Positions 16,383 to 23,866 of a stretch of 64,000 nucleotides of DNA are shown here, one piece after another. Every line of letters starts with the position of its first letter. Position 1 is the first letter of the stretch. Source of the DNA: an uncultured Acidimicrobiaceae bacterium (GTDB lineage Bacteria > Actinomycetota > Acidimicrobiia > Spongiisociales > UBA5794); the NCBI GenBank assembly GCA_947259365.1, contig CAMYMC010000019.1:62001-126000 (forward strand), given 5' to 3'. Under the pieces are notes generated by a model. It was not told the origin of the DNA and did not search any database. It was given only the letters and a program-made list of their open reading frames with translations. Made by a program: the position numbers and the translations under genes.

Positions 16383-16835
16383 GTCGATCTCGTCGCGATG
16401 GCCGAGCCCCAGCGAGTTGTCGATGAAGAAGACGCGGTCGGTCTCGACGACGTACCAGTCGACCTTGCCGAGGGCGCGGGCGATCTCCAGTGACGCCCCG
16501 GCCGCCCCGCCGATGACAGGGAACTTCTCCCGGTAGCGGGCGATCGCATCCCGGCGGGCCCGACCGTCGATGCGGGAGGCCACGCCTTCGAACTGGACGC
16601 CGCGAATGTCGCGCCAGTCGTCGTAGTCCTCCTGGATGGTGCCGGCGACCGCCGGCCGTGCGGCGATGTTGCGGCTGTGGCGCGTGGTGGGCGCCGAGAG
16701 GAACCAGAAGGTGAAGCCCTCGCTCACGTAGAACAGCGCAGCCGCCCACAGCCCCTCGGGCCCGTCGGTGGCGAGCGTCATCACGTTGTGAGCGGCGACG
16801 TAGACGAGCGCTTCGTCGCGCGCCGAGCGGGTCAA
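16368..16835 (-). CDS. Pyridoxamine 5'-phosphate oxidase-like (FMN split-barrel) protein
   Basis: About 155 aa. The split-barrel pattern is visible: an N-terminal helix, NVMTLATDGPEGLWAA, FWFLSAPTTRHSRNIAARP, then GVQFEGVASRI. Members bind FMN, F420 or heme, and most have unknown roles. The start is uncertain: a TTG at 16835 begins where family members usually begin, while an in-frame ATG at 16979 lies within the regulatory elements of the divergent gene and gives an Arg/Ser-rich leader, so I prefer 16835. It is convergent with the ligase gene. No specific substrate can be given. Confidence 0.6.
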   Translation of the reverse strand: MTRSARDEALVYVAAHNVMTLATDGPEGLWAAALFYVSEGFTFWFLSAPTTRHSRNIAARPAVAGTIQEDYDDWRDIRGVQFEGVASRIDGRARRDAIARYREKFPVIGGAAGASLEIARALGKVDWYVVETDRVFFIDNSLGLGHRDEIDPGPG

Positions 16836-16949
16836 CGCAGCCGTCCCGTTCTCGCGGCTGGTGTCACGGCCGCCTTCCTCGGATGCTCGCCCGTACCGTA
16901 TCCCCCGTGACGGGCGCGCGCACGACGCGCCCCGGCTCCACACCGAGGG

Positions 16950-16978
16950 TGAGTCGTTTGCACCACGGAAATGATGCA
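16950..16978. promoter_or_regulatory. 7-2-7 element plus extra half-site upstream of the ubiD operon
   Basis: TGAGTCG-TT-TGCACCA (16950-16965; the left half is degenerate) lies 22 nt before the -35 at 16988. Six nt further on is a second heptamer TGATGCA (16972-16978), the same layout as at 22479-22507. Confidence 0.55.
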
Positions 16979-16987
16979 CCGGCAGGA

Positions 16988-17016
16988 TTGTGGGGTCGGC
17001 GCCCGGGCGCGAGGGT
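16988..17016 (+). promoter_or_regulatory. Putative promoter of the phenol operon (-35 TTGTGG, -10 GAGGGT)
   Basis: TTGTGG (16988-16993), a 17-nt spacer and GAGGGT (17011-17016). Weak by itself, but it occupies the same place relative to the upstream and downstream operators as in the other three promoters. Confidence 0.4.
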
Positions 17017-17023
17017 TGCCCGA

Positions 17024-17041
17024 ACCGAATGACCGGACGGT
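17024..17041. promoter_or_regulatory. TetR-type palindrome at the ubiD operon
   Basis: ACCGAATGACCGGACGGT differs at two positions from the identical pair at 14797-14814 and 22553-22570. It covers the expected start of transcription (about 17023) and begins 46 nt after the heptamer at 16978, the same distance as in the 22.5-kb promoter. Confidence 0.6.
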
Positions 17042-17126
17042 CGGCGGCCCGTAGCCCCGGGCGCGGCTGCGTGCGCGTCCCGGGTCATCGGCGACAGGTA
17101 CCGCCGGCAAAGGAGGGAGACGGCGC

Positions 17127-18554
17127 ATGCCGTACGCCGATCTGCGCGAGTTCATCGACCGCCTCGAGGCCGAGAGCCAGCTGAGGTACGTCGACAAGGA
17201 GGTCGACTGGAACCTCGAGCTGAGCCACGTGGCCAAGCTCAACGAGGAGCAGCAGGGTGGCGGCTCCGCACTCGTGTTCAGCAACATCAAGGAGCACCCG
17301 GGCCGGCGGGTGTTCACGAGTGCTCTCACCGCCCGGGAGCGGCTCGCTCTCGCCCTCGAGATGCCGCTCACGACGAGCCTCATGAACCTGTCCCAGGAGT
17401 GGGTCGACCGGATCCACAACAACCGGGTGTCCCCGGAGGTCGTCTCCAGCGGGGCCTGCCAGGAGAACGTCGTGGCTGGCGACGACGTCGACCTCGGGAC
17501 GGTTCCGGCGCCGTGGTTCTACCCCGGTGACGGGGGCCGGTACCTCGGCACCGGTGGGTTCCTCATCTCGAAGAGTCTGAGGACGGGCCGTCACAACCTC
17601 GGAACGTACCGGGCGATGGTCGGGGACAAAGACCGGCTGTGCATCTACATGATCAAGGCGAAAGACGGCGAGATCGACTTCCGCGACTACATCGAGGCCG
17701 GGATCCCGATGCCCGTCGCCTACATCTCGGGCACCGACCCGACATTGTTCATGTGTGCGAGCACGCTGTTCGGTCTCGATGAGTCCGAGTACGACGTCGC
17801 CGGCGCGCTGCGCGGCAAGCCGGTCGACGTCGTGAAGGCGACGACGTCCGACCTCCTCGTGCCTGCCACCGCCGAGTACGTCATCGAGGGCGAGATCGTC
17901 CCCGGAGAGACGATGCCGGAGGGCCCGTTCGGCGAGTACACCGGTCACTACTCCGGCAAGGGGGACGAGGAGCAGTACTTCATCCGCGTGAAGGCGATCA
18001 CGCATCGCAACGACCCGATTCTGTGGGCGACCACGGTGGGCCGGCCGACGACCGACACCCACATGATCATGGGTGTGAACCGGACGGCATCGCTGTGGAA
18101 CGACCTCAAGCAGATGCAGATCCCGGGCATCAAGTCGGTGTACGGGCCGCCGGCGTCGGCCGGGCGGATGCTCGTCATCATCTCGATGACGCCGATGTAC
18201 CACGGACACTCGACCCAGGTCGGGCTGGCAGCGTTCGCCTCGGTCACGGGGAACTACGGCCTCAAGACGGTCATCCTCGTCGACGACGACATCGACCCGG
18301 AGAACATGGACCAGGTCATGTATGCGCTGAGCTTCAAGTACCAGCCGGAGTTCGGCACCCAGATCCTGCGACGGGGACGGTCGACACCGCTCGATCCTTC
18401 GCTGCCGAGGTCCGACCGCTTCATGACGTCGCGCATCATCATCGACTGCACGACGCCGTACGAGTGGGGGGACACAGACCGGCCGCACCGGATCTATCTC
18501 GACGACGACATGGCGGCGCACGTCAAGGCGAACTGGGACGGCTACTTCGAATAA
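17127..18554 (+). CDS. UbiD-family carboxylase, phenylphosphate carboxylase-like (PpcA/PpcB)
   Basis: 475 aa of the UbiD decarboxylase family, full length. The conserved MPEGPFGEYTGHYSG is near residues 261-275; VVGRPTTDTHMIMG follows. UbiD enzymes reversibly (de)carboxylate aromatic acids with prenylated FMN. In anaerobic phenol degradation two UbiD-like subunits of phenylphosphate carboxylase turn phenylphosphate and CO2 into 4-hydroxybenzoate. The genes right behind it (a HAD phosphatase and two phenylphosphate-synthase subunits) fit that role closely. Only one UbiD-like gene and no small gamma subunit are seen here. The ribosome site AAGGAGGG precedes the ATG. A plain hydroxyarylic-acid decarboxylase is the alternative. 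Confidence 0.82.
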   Translation: MPYADLREFIDRLEAESQLRYVDKEVDWNLELSHVAKLNEEQQGGGSALVFSNIKEHPGRRVFTSALTARERLALALEMPLTTSLMNLSQEWVDRIHNNRVSPEVVSSGACQENVVAGDDVDLGTVPAPWFYPGDGGRYLGTGGFLISKSLRTGRHNLGTYRAMVGDKDRLCIYMIKAKDGEIDFRDYIEAGIPMPVAYISGTDPTLFMCASTLFGLDESEYDVAGALRGKPVDVVKATTSDLLVPATAEYVIEGEIVPGETMPEGPFGEYTGHYSGKGDEEQYFIRVKAITHRNDPILWATTVGRPTTDTHMIMGVNRTASLWNDLKQMQIPGIKSVYGPPASAGRMLVIISMTPMYHGHSTQVGLAAFASVTGNYGLKTVILVDDDIDPENMDQVMYALSFKYQPEFGTQILRRGRSTPLDPSLPRSDRFMTSRIIIDCTTPYEWGDTDRPHRIYLDDDMAAHVKANWDGYFE

Positions 18555-18590
18555 CCCGCCACGGCGGGGACGTCCCGGAGAGAGGGAGCG

Positions 18591-19418
18591 ATGAGGAACG
18601 GGATCGAGGGCGTTGTCTTCGACATCGACGGGACGGTCGTGCGGGGCAAACGCGTTCTGCCCGGTGTCGTCGACACCCTCGCCGAGTTGCGGAGCCGCCG
18701 GATCCGGTTCGCCTTCATGACGAACGACAACTCCAACACCGTCGCCACGTGGACGGGCCGGCTCGCCGCCATGGGGATCGAGGTGACCTCGGACGAGGTC
18801 GTGACGTCGGCGATCATCGCCGCCGACGTCACCGCCGACCTCTACCCGGAGGCGTCGATCATGGCGGTGGGCGCTCCGGGGCTCATCGAGGCGCTCCGGT
18901 CGCGCGGGCTGAGACTGGTTGCCGAGGGCGAGGCTCCCGAGGTCGTCGTCATGGGCAAGGACCCGGAGTTCGACCAGGCACGACTCCGGGTCGTCTGCGA
19001 CGCGATCTGGTCGGGTGCCGAGTTCGTCGCCACGAACTACGACCCGCGGATCCCGACGACGGACGGCTTCGTCCCCGCCACCGGGCCCATGGTCAAAGCG
19101 GTCGCCTACGCGACCGGGAGGGAGCCGCTCGTCACCGGCAAGCCGTCGCACTGGTCCGGCATCGTCGCCGCCAGGACGGTCGGCGTGGCTCCGGACGCGG
19201 CTGCGATGGTCGGAGACCAACTCGCCACCGACATCGCCATGGGCAACAAGGCCGGGATGCTGACCGTCCTCGTCCTCACGGGCGACGCAACCCGGGACGA
19301 CGCGGACGCAGCCGTGGGGGAACTGAAGCCGGACGTCGTCCTCGAGGATGTCGGCCGGCTCGTGCCGTGGATGGACGGCGCGCGTGAACACGAGGTGACC
19401 GGAGGCCCGATGGCCTGA
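18591..19418 (+). CDS. HAD-IIA (NagD-like) phosphatase, candidate phenylphosphate carboxylase delta subunit
   Basis: 275 aa haloacid-dehalogenase phosphatase. Motif I is VFDIDGTV (nucleophile Asp 11, Asp 13), motif II is AFMTNDNSN, Lys is in LVTGKPS, and motif IV is MVGDQLATDIAMG, with a NagD-type cap domain between. HAD proteins of this kind hydrolyse phosphomonoesters. As I recall, the delta subunit (PpcD) of Thauera phenylphosphate carboxylase is a HAD phosphatase, and the position between the UbiD-type and PEP-synthase-like genes supports that equivalence. A housekeeping sugar-phosphate phosphatase cannot be excluded. Confidence 0.78.
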   Translation: MRNGIEGVVFDIDGTVVRGKRVLPGVVDTLAELRSRRIRFAFMTNDNSNTVATWTGRLAAMGIEVTSDEVVTSAIIAADVTADLYPEASIMAVGAPGLIEALRSRGLRLVAEGEAPEVVVMGKDPEFDQARLRVVCDAIWSGAEFVATNYDPRIPTTDGFVPATGPMVKAVAYATGREPLVTGKPSHWSGIVAARTVGVAPDAAAMVGDQLATDIAMGNKAGMLTVLVLTGDATRDDADAAVGELKPDVVLEDVGRLVPWMDGAREHEVTGGPMA

Positions 19419-19447
19419 TCCGGGGAGAGGACGAGCGAGGGGAACGC

Positions 19448-20593
19448 GTGGCGAACGACGACAGGTACGTCATCGCCCTCCAGGTGTGTGACGAGGGACG
19501 CATCGACACCGTCGGCGGTAAGAGCGCCGGCCTCGGCCGCATGATGCGGGCGGGAGTGCCGGTGCCGGCGGGCTTCGCCATCAGCTCCGAGGCATACACG
19601 TCGATGCTGTCCTCCGGCGACGTCGCCGCCGAGGTCTCGACGCTCGCCGCGAGCGTCGACCCGATCGACGTGGAAGGGCTCGAGGCCACGAGCCGGAAGA
19701 TCAGGGAGATCATCGAGCGGGCCCCGATCCCTGCGGAGGTGGAGACGTCCGTTCGACACGCCTACGCCGAGCTCTGCATGGCTGCGGCGGCATCCGATTC
19801 CCACCTCCCGGTCGCCGTTCGCTCCAGCGCCACCGCGGAGGACCTGCCCGAGGCGAGCTTCGCAGGCCAGCAGGACACGTTCCTCTGGGTGGTGGGAGCC
19901 GACGACCTCCTCGATCACGTGAGGCGGTGCTGGTCGAGCCTGTACACCGGCCGGGCGATGGCGTACCGCCTGGAGAACGGCTTCGGTCACGACAGGGTGC
20001 GGATGAGCGTCTGTGTCCAGAAGATGGTCGACGCCCGCGCCGCCGGTGTCATGTTCACCCTCAACCCCATCAACGGGGACCGATCCAAGGTGGCGATCGA
20101 TGCGAGCTGGGGGCTCGGTGAGGCGGTGGCCTCGGGCGAGGTGACCCCCGACAACTACCTCGTCGACAAGGTCACCCTCGACGTCGTTCGGCGCACGATC
20201 TCGTCGAAGGCCATCGAGTACAGGCCGGTCCCTGCCGAACGGCGCGTCGAGCGCGTCGCCGTCGGGCCCGAGCGCCGCGAGGCGCCGTGCATTTCCGACG
20301 AGGAGCTCATCGTGCTGGCGGTCCATGCCAAGGCGATCGAAGCCGAAGCGGGGGCGCCCCAGGACCTCGAGTGGGCGATCGAGGCCGGCGGCGACCCGCC
20401 GGCCAACGTCGTGCTGCTCCAGACCCGCCCCGAGACGGTGTGGAGCGGGCGCGACCGGGCGACCGTGACCGAAGGCGGGCGCTCGGCGATGGACAACATC
20501 GTCGCGAATCTCATCACGGGCGTGCGCATCCGCGCCGCGCCACCGCGACCAGACACACCCGAATCGGCAAGCAGCCCGGCCCAAGGAGAGTGA
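19448..20593 (+). CDS. ppsB: Phenylphosphate synthase subunit (PEP-synthase N-terminal ATP-grasp-like domain)
   Basis: 381 aa, corresponding only to the N-terminal nucleotide-binding part of PEP synthase. TVGGKSAGLGRM is near the start, AVRSSATAEDLPEASFAGQQDTFL follows in the first half, and GVMFTLNPINGD plus a QTRPET end complete the domain. The phosphohistidine and PEP-binding domains of ordinary PEP synthase are missing, so it cannot be PpsA of gluconeogenesis. The split matches phenylphosphate synthase, in which a 40-kDa subunit of this type works with a 70-kDa subunit to convert phenol and ATP to phenylphosphate, AMP and Pi. It stops one base before the start of its partner. Confidence 0.85.
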   Translation: MANDDRYVIALQVCDEGRIDTVGGKSAGLGRMMRAGVPVPAGFAISSEAYTSMLSSGDVAAEVSTLAASVDPIDVEGLEATSRKIREIIERAPIPAEVETSVRHAYAELCMAAAASDSHLPVAVRSSATAEDLPEASFAGQQDTFLWVVGADDLLDHVRRCWSSLYTGRAMAYRLENGFGHDRVRMSVCVQKMVDARAAGVMFTLNPINGDRSKVAIDASWGLGEAVASGEVTPDNYLVDKVTLDVVRRTISSKAIEYRPVPAERRVERVAVGPERREAPCISDEELIVLAVHAKAIEAEAGAPQDLEWAIEAGGDPPANVVLLQTRPETVWSGRDRATVTEGGRSAMDNIVANLITGVRIRAAPPRPDTPESASSPAQGE

Positions 20594-20594
20594 C

Positions 20595-22418
20595 ATGGCA
20601 GAGACCCGTTTCCCGAGCCCGTTCGAGGTCCCGACCCCGGAGGGCTGCGAGGGGTGGGAGGAGCTCTACCCCTACTACTACCTCTTCAGCGAGGAGCGTC
20701 GCGAGTTCGAGGACTCGAAGTTCTGGTTCTTCGACGGTATGCACCACCCGGAGGTGCTGTATCCCTTCGACACGATCACGAGCGAGAGCTGGTGGGTGGC
20801 GCTCGGCGAGATGAACTCGCGGGTGTACATCGTCCCGCCGGCGCTCGGCATCGACCAGAGGGTGCTCAACGGCCGCCTCTACATCAGCGCCAACGCGATC
20901 ATGGACGAGGAGGTCGTCGGCGCCCGCGTCGCCCATTTCATGGATCGGGCCGGGTACTACTACGAGCACTGGGACGAGCTGTTCGAGAAGTGGAAGACGA
21001 AGGCGACCGAGACGGTCGAGGAGCTCAAGGCGATCGAGGTCCCTGCGCTCCCGGAGATGGAGGCGCTCGACACCGTGCGCAGCGGCCGCGGCATCACCTC
21101 GGCCTACGACCTCTTGACGGCCTACAACCGGGTCATCGAGAACATGCACAAGATCTGGCACTTGCACTTCGAGTTCCTCAACCTGGGGTACGCCGCGTAC
21201 CTGACGTACTTCGGCCTGTGCAAGCAGCTGTTCCCCGACATCGCGGACCAGACGGTGGCGCAGATGGTCGCCGGCATCGACGTGCTCTTGTTCCGACCGG
21301 ACGAGGAGCTGAAGAAGCTCGCCCGCAAGGCGGTCGAGCTCGACGTCGCCCACGTGTTCGAGTCGCGTGATGATCCAGAAAAGGTCATCACGGCACTCGA
21401 GGGCACCGATGCCGGTAGGCGCTGGATCGCCGAGCTGGAGAAGGCGCGGGATCCGTGGTTCTACTTCTCGACCGGCTCCGGCTTCTATCACCACCACAAG
21501 ACGTGGATCAACGACCTCACCTTCCCCTTCGAGGGGATCGCGGACTACATCTCCCGCATTCAGGCGGGTGAGGAGATCTCGAGGCCGATGGAGCAGGTGC
21601 AAGCGGAGCGGGATCGACTGGCTGCCGAGTATTCAGCGCTGCTCGAGGGCGACGACCTCAAGAGCTTTCAGGAGCATCTCGGCCTGGCCCGGACGGTGTT
21701 CCCGTTCATCGAGGACCACAACTTCTACGTGGAGCACTGGCACCACGCGGTGTTCTGGAACAAGATGCGCGAGTTCGGCCAGATCTTCGTCGACGCCGGG
21801 TTCTTCGACGAGGTAGACGACATGTTCTACCTCCACCGGTATGAGGTCCAGTCCGCGCTCTACGACCTCATCGCCTCGTGGGGTGTCGGCACCCCGGCGC
21901 GTGGCCCCGGCTACTGGCCGAAGGAGGTCGCGAGGCGCAAGGAACTCTTCGATCGTCTCTCCCAGTGGTCTCCGGTGCCTGCGCTCGGCGAGCCGCCCGA
22001 AGTCGTGACCGAGCCGTTCACGATCATGCTGTGGGGCATCACGACGGACAGCATCCAGAACTGGCTGGGGCTGGGCGCCGATGACGGTGAGACCGACGTC
22101 GCCCTCAAGGGCTTCGCTGCCTCTCCCGGCACGGTGGAAGGACGAGCGCGCGTCATCACGAACGCCGATCAGCTCGGCGAGATCCTCGACGGCGAGATCC
22201 TCGTGTGCCCGATCACGAACCCGAGCTGGGGCCCGGTCTTCTCCAAGATCGGGGCCGCCGTCACCGACATCGGCGGGATGATGTCCCACGCTTCGATCGT
22301 GTGCCGTGAGTACGGCGTCCCGGCGGTGGTCGGCACCGGGTTCGGGACGAAGTCGATCACGACCGGCCAGATGCTCCGGGTCGACGGGTCGGCGGGAACG
22401 GTCGCCGTGCTCGACTGA
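20595..22418 (+). CDS. ppsA: Phenylphosphate synthase, phosphohistidine subunit (PpsA type)
   Basis: 607 aa (about 70 kDa). A large Trp/Tyr/His-rich N-terminal region precedes a C-terminal PEP-utilizing mobile domain with GGMMSHASIVCREYG, whose His (about residue 565) is the phosphate carrier. The size and domain layout are those I recall for the Thauera phenylphosphate synthase alpha subunit; the companion gene upstream is the ATP-binding subunit. The pair would transfer the beta-phosphate of ATP through the His to phenol. The start ATG has AAGGAG 5-6 nt before it. The third regulatory subunit (PpsC, CBS domains) is not seen in the window. Confidence 0.85.
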   Translation: MAETRFPSPFEVPTPEGCEGWEELYPYYYLFSEERREFEDSKFWFFDGMHHPEVLYPFDTITSESWWVALGEMNSRVYIVPPALGIDQRVLNGRLYISANAIMDEEVVGARVAHFMDRAGYYYEHWDELFEKWKTKATETVEELKAIEVPALPEMEALDTVRSGRGITSAYDLLTAYNRVIENMHKIWHLHFEFLNLGYAAYLTYFGLCKQLFPDIADQTVAQMVAGIDVLLFRPDEELKKLARKAVELDVAHVFESRDDPEKVITALEGTDAGRRWIAELEKARDPWFYFSTGSGFYHHHKTWINDLTFPFEGIADYISRIQAGEEISRPMEQVQAERDRLAAEYSALLEGDDLKSFQEHLGLARTVFPFIEDHNFYVEHWHHAVFWNKMREFGQIFVDAGFFDEVDDMFYLHRYEVQSALYDLIASWGVGTPARGPGYWPKEVARRKELFDRLSQWSPVPALGEPPEVVTEPFTIMLWGITTDSIQNWLGLGADDGETDVALKGFAASPGTVEGRARVITNADQLGEILDGEILVCPITNPSWGPVFSKIGAAVTDIGGMMSHASIVCREYGVPAVVGTGFGTKSITTGQMLRVDGSAGTVAVLD

Positions 22419-22478
22419 TCGATTGGCGACTGCCAGGGCGGCGTCGTACGTGCGGCGCCGCCCCTTCGCGTGACCGAG

Positions 22479-22507
22479 TGATGCATCTGCACCAGGAAAA
22501 TGATGCA
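22479..22507. promoter_or_regulatory. 7-2-7 element plus extra half-site upstream of the 22.6-kb operon
   Basis: TGATGCA-TC-TGCACCA (22479-22494) then, 6 nt on, TGATGCA (22501-22507). The first palindrome ends 22 nt before the -35 at 22517. This is the clearest three-half-site version in the window. Confidence 0.65.
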
Positions 22508-22516
22508 CGAGCCGGA

Positions 22517-22545
22517 TTGCCGCACCGGCGCAGCGGCGCGACGCT
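22517..22545 (+). promoter_or_regulatory. Putative promoter (-35 TTGCCG, -10 GACGCT)
   Basis: TTGCCG (22517-22522), a 17-nt spacer and GACGCT (22540-22545). The placement between the two operators is the same as in the other aromatic promoters. Confidence 0.42.
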
Positions 22546-22552
22546 TGTCCCA

Positions 22553-22570
22553 ACCGAACGGCCGGACGGT
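22553..22570. promoter_or_regulatory. TetR-type palindrome over the transcription start
   Basis: ACCGAACGGCCGGACGGT, identical (on the opposite strand) to 14797-14814. It begins 7 nt after the putative -10, a direct repressor position, and forbids the in-frame TTG at 22570 as a sensible start codon. Confidence 0.68.
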
Positions 22571-22593
22571 TGGCAGCGCTGGAGGTGAGTGGC

Positions 22594-23853
22594 GTGGACA
22601 CGCACGTGACGGATGACGATCGGGGGGCCGAGCTCCTCCACGACTGGAATCTCGTTGGGGAGACGGAGCGGCCGCCGTTCCCCGTCGAGCTCGACGACGA
22701 GACCCTGCGCGACGGGCTGCAGAGCCCGTCGGTTCGCAACCCGAGCCTCGACGAGAAGATCGAGATCCTCCACGGCATCGCGTCGCTCGGGATCCAGGCG
22801 GCCGACCTCGGGTACCCGGGTGCGAGCAAGCAGGTGCTCGACGACGTCGTCGGCCTCGCCGAGGAGATCGACCGCGCCGGGCTCGCCATCTCCCCCAACT
22901 GCGCGGGCCGCACGATCGACCACGACATCCTCCCCATCGCCGAGGCACAGCAGCGCTCGGGCGTCGCCATCGAGGCGGCGATCTTCCTCGGTTCGAGCCC
23001 GATCCGGCAGTTCGTCGAGGGATGGGACATCGACTTCCTCGTGAAGACGACTGCGGAATCGGTGGCGCTCGCCCGCAAGGAGGGGCTCGAGGTGATGTAC
23101 GTCACCGAGGACACGACGCGGGCGCACCCGGACGACCTCCGCCGGGTGTACACGACCGCCATCGAGGGTGGTGCCCGTCGTATTTGCCTCTCCGACACCG
23201 TCGGCCACGCCACCCCGTGGGGGGTCCGCGGCCTCGTGACCTTCGCCCGCGAGCTCGTCGACGAGACCGGCGAGGACGTCAAGATCGACTACCACGGCCA
23301 CCGCGACCGGGGTCTCGACATCATCAACTCGCTCACGGCGCTCGCCGCCGGGGCCAACCGGGTCCACGGCTGTGGGCTCGGCATCGGCGAGCGCATCGGC
23401 AACACGTCGATGGAAGGGCTTCTCGTGAACCTCAAGCTCCTCGGGTGGTTCGACGCCGACCTCAGCGGGCTCCCGGCGTACTGCGATGCGGTGTCGCGGG
23501 CGACGGACACGCCCGTCCCGCACAACTGCCCGGCGGTCGGAAAGGACGCGTTCGAGACGAGCACCGGCGTGCATGCGGCCGCCGTGCTCAAGGCGCTGCG
23601 CAAGGGCGATACGTGGCTCGCCAACCGCGTCTACAGCGGCGTCCCGGCCGACGAGCTGGGCCGCGAACAGGTCATCTCGGTTGGCCCGATGAGCGGGCAG
23701 GCGAATGCCGTCGCCTGGCTGAGCCGGCGCGGGATCGACTACGACCAGTCCACGGTCGACATGATCATGGCGGCCGCCAAGGCCTCGACGAGGGTTCTCA
23801 CGGACGAGGAGATCTACGAGCTCCTCAAGACACCGGCGCTGTCCGATTCCTGA
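22594..23853 (+). CDS. LeuA/homocitrate/Re-citrate synthase-family acyltransferase
   Basis: 419 aa, HMGL-like TIM barrel of the 2-isopropylmalate/homocitrate/citramalate synthase group. The catalytic DETLRDGLQSP lies near residue 35 and a YHGHRDRGLD metal-binding motif is near 225. The C-terminal LeuA regulatory domain is absent. The start is GTG at 22594 with GGAGGTG 6 nt upstream. These enzymes condense acetyl-CoA with a 2-oxoacid. The operon also carries LeuCD-type aconitases and 2-oxoacid:ferredoxin oxidoreductases, so it could be a Re-type citrate synthase driving acetyl-CoA into 2-oxoglutarate and reduced ferredoxin. Citramalate or homocitrate synthase are alternatives. Confidence 0.7.
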   Translation: MDTHVTDDDRGAELLHDWNLVGETERPPFPVELDDETLRDGLQSPSVRNPSLDEKIEILHGIASLGIQAADLGYPGASKQVLDDVVGLAEEIDRAGLAISPNCAGRTIDHDILPIAEAQQRSGVAIEAAIFLGSSPIRQFVEGWDIDFLVKTTAESVALARKEGLEVMYVTEDTTRAHPDDLRRVYTTAIEGGARRICLSDTVGHATPWGVRGLVTFARELVDETGEDVKIDYHGHRDRGLDIINSLTALAAGANRVHGCGLGIGERIGNTSMEGLLVNLKLLGWFDADLSGLPAYCDAVSRATDTPVPHNCPAVGKDAFETSTGVHAAAVLKALRKGDTWLANRVYSGVPADELGREQVISVGPMSGQANAVAWLSRRGIDYDQSTVDMIMAAAKASTRVLTDEEIYELLKTPALSDS

Positions 23854-23866
23854 TCCAGGAGGCTCC

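Noticed and set aside
16836-16979. N-terminal extension of the FMN split-barrel protein to ATG 16979
   Set aside because: The extension is Arg/Ser-rich, not like the family, and starts inside the regulatory elements of the divergent operon.
22570-22593. TTG at 22570 as start of the LeuA-like gene
   Set aside because: It lies in the last base of the TetR palindrome and has no ribosome site; the GTG at 22594 has GGAGGTG at proper spacing.
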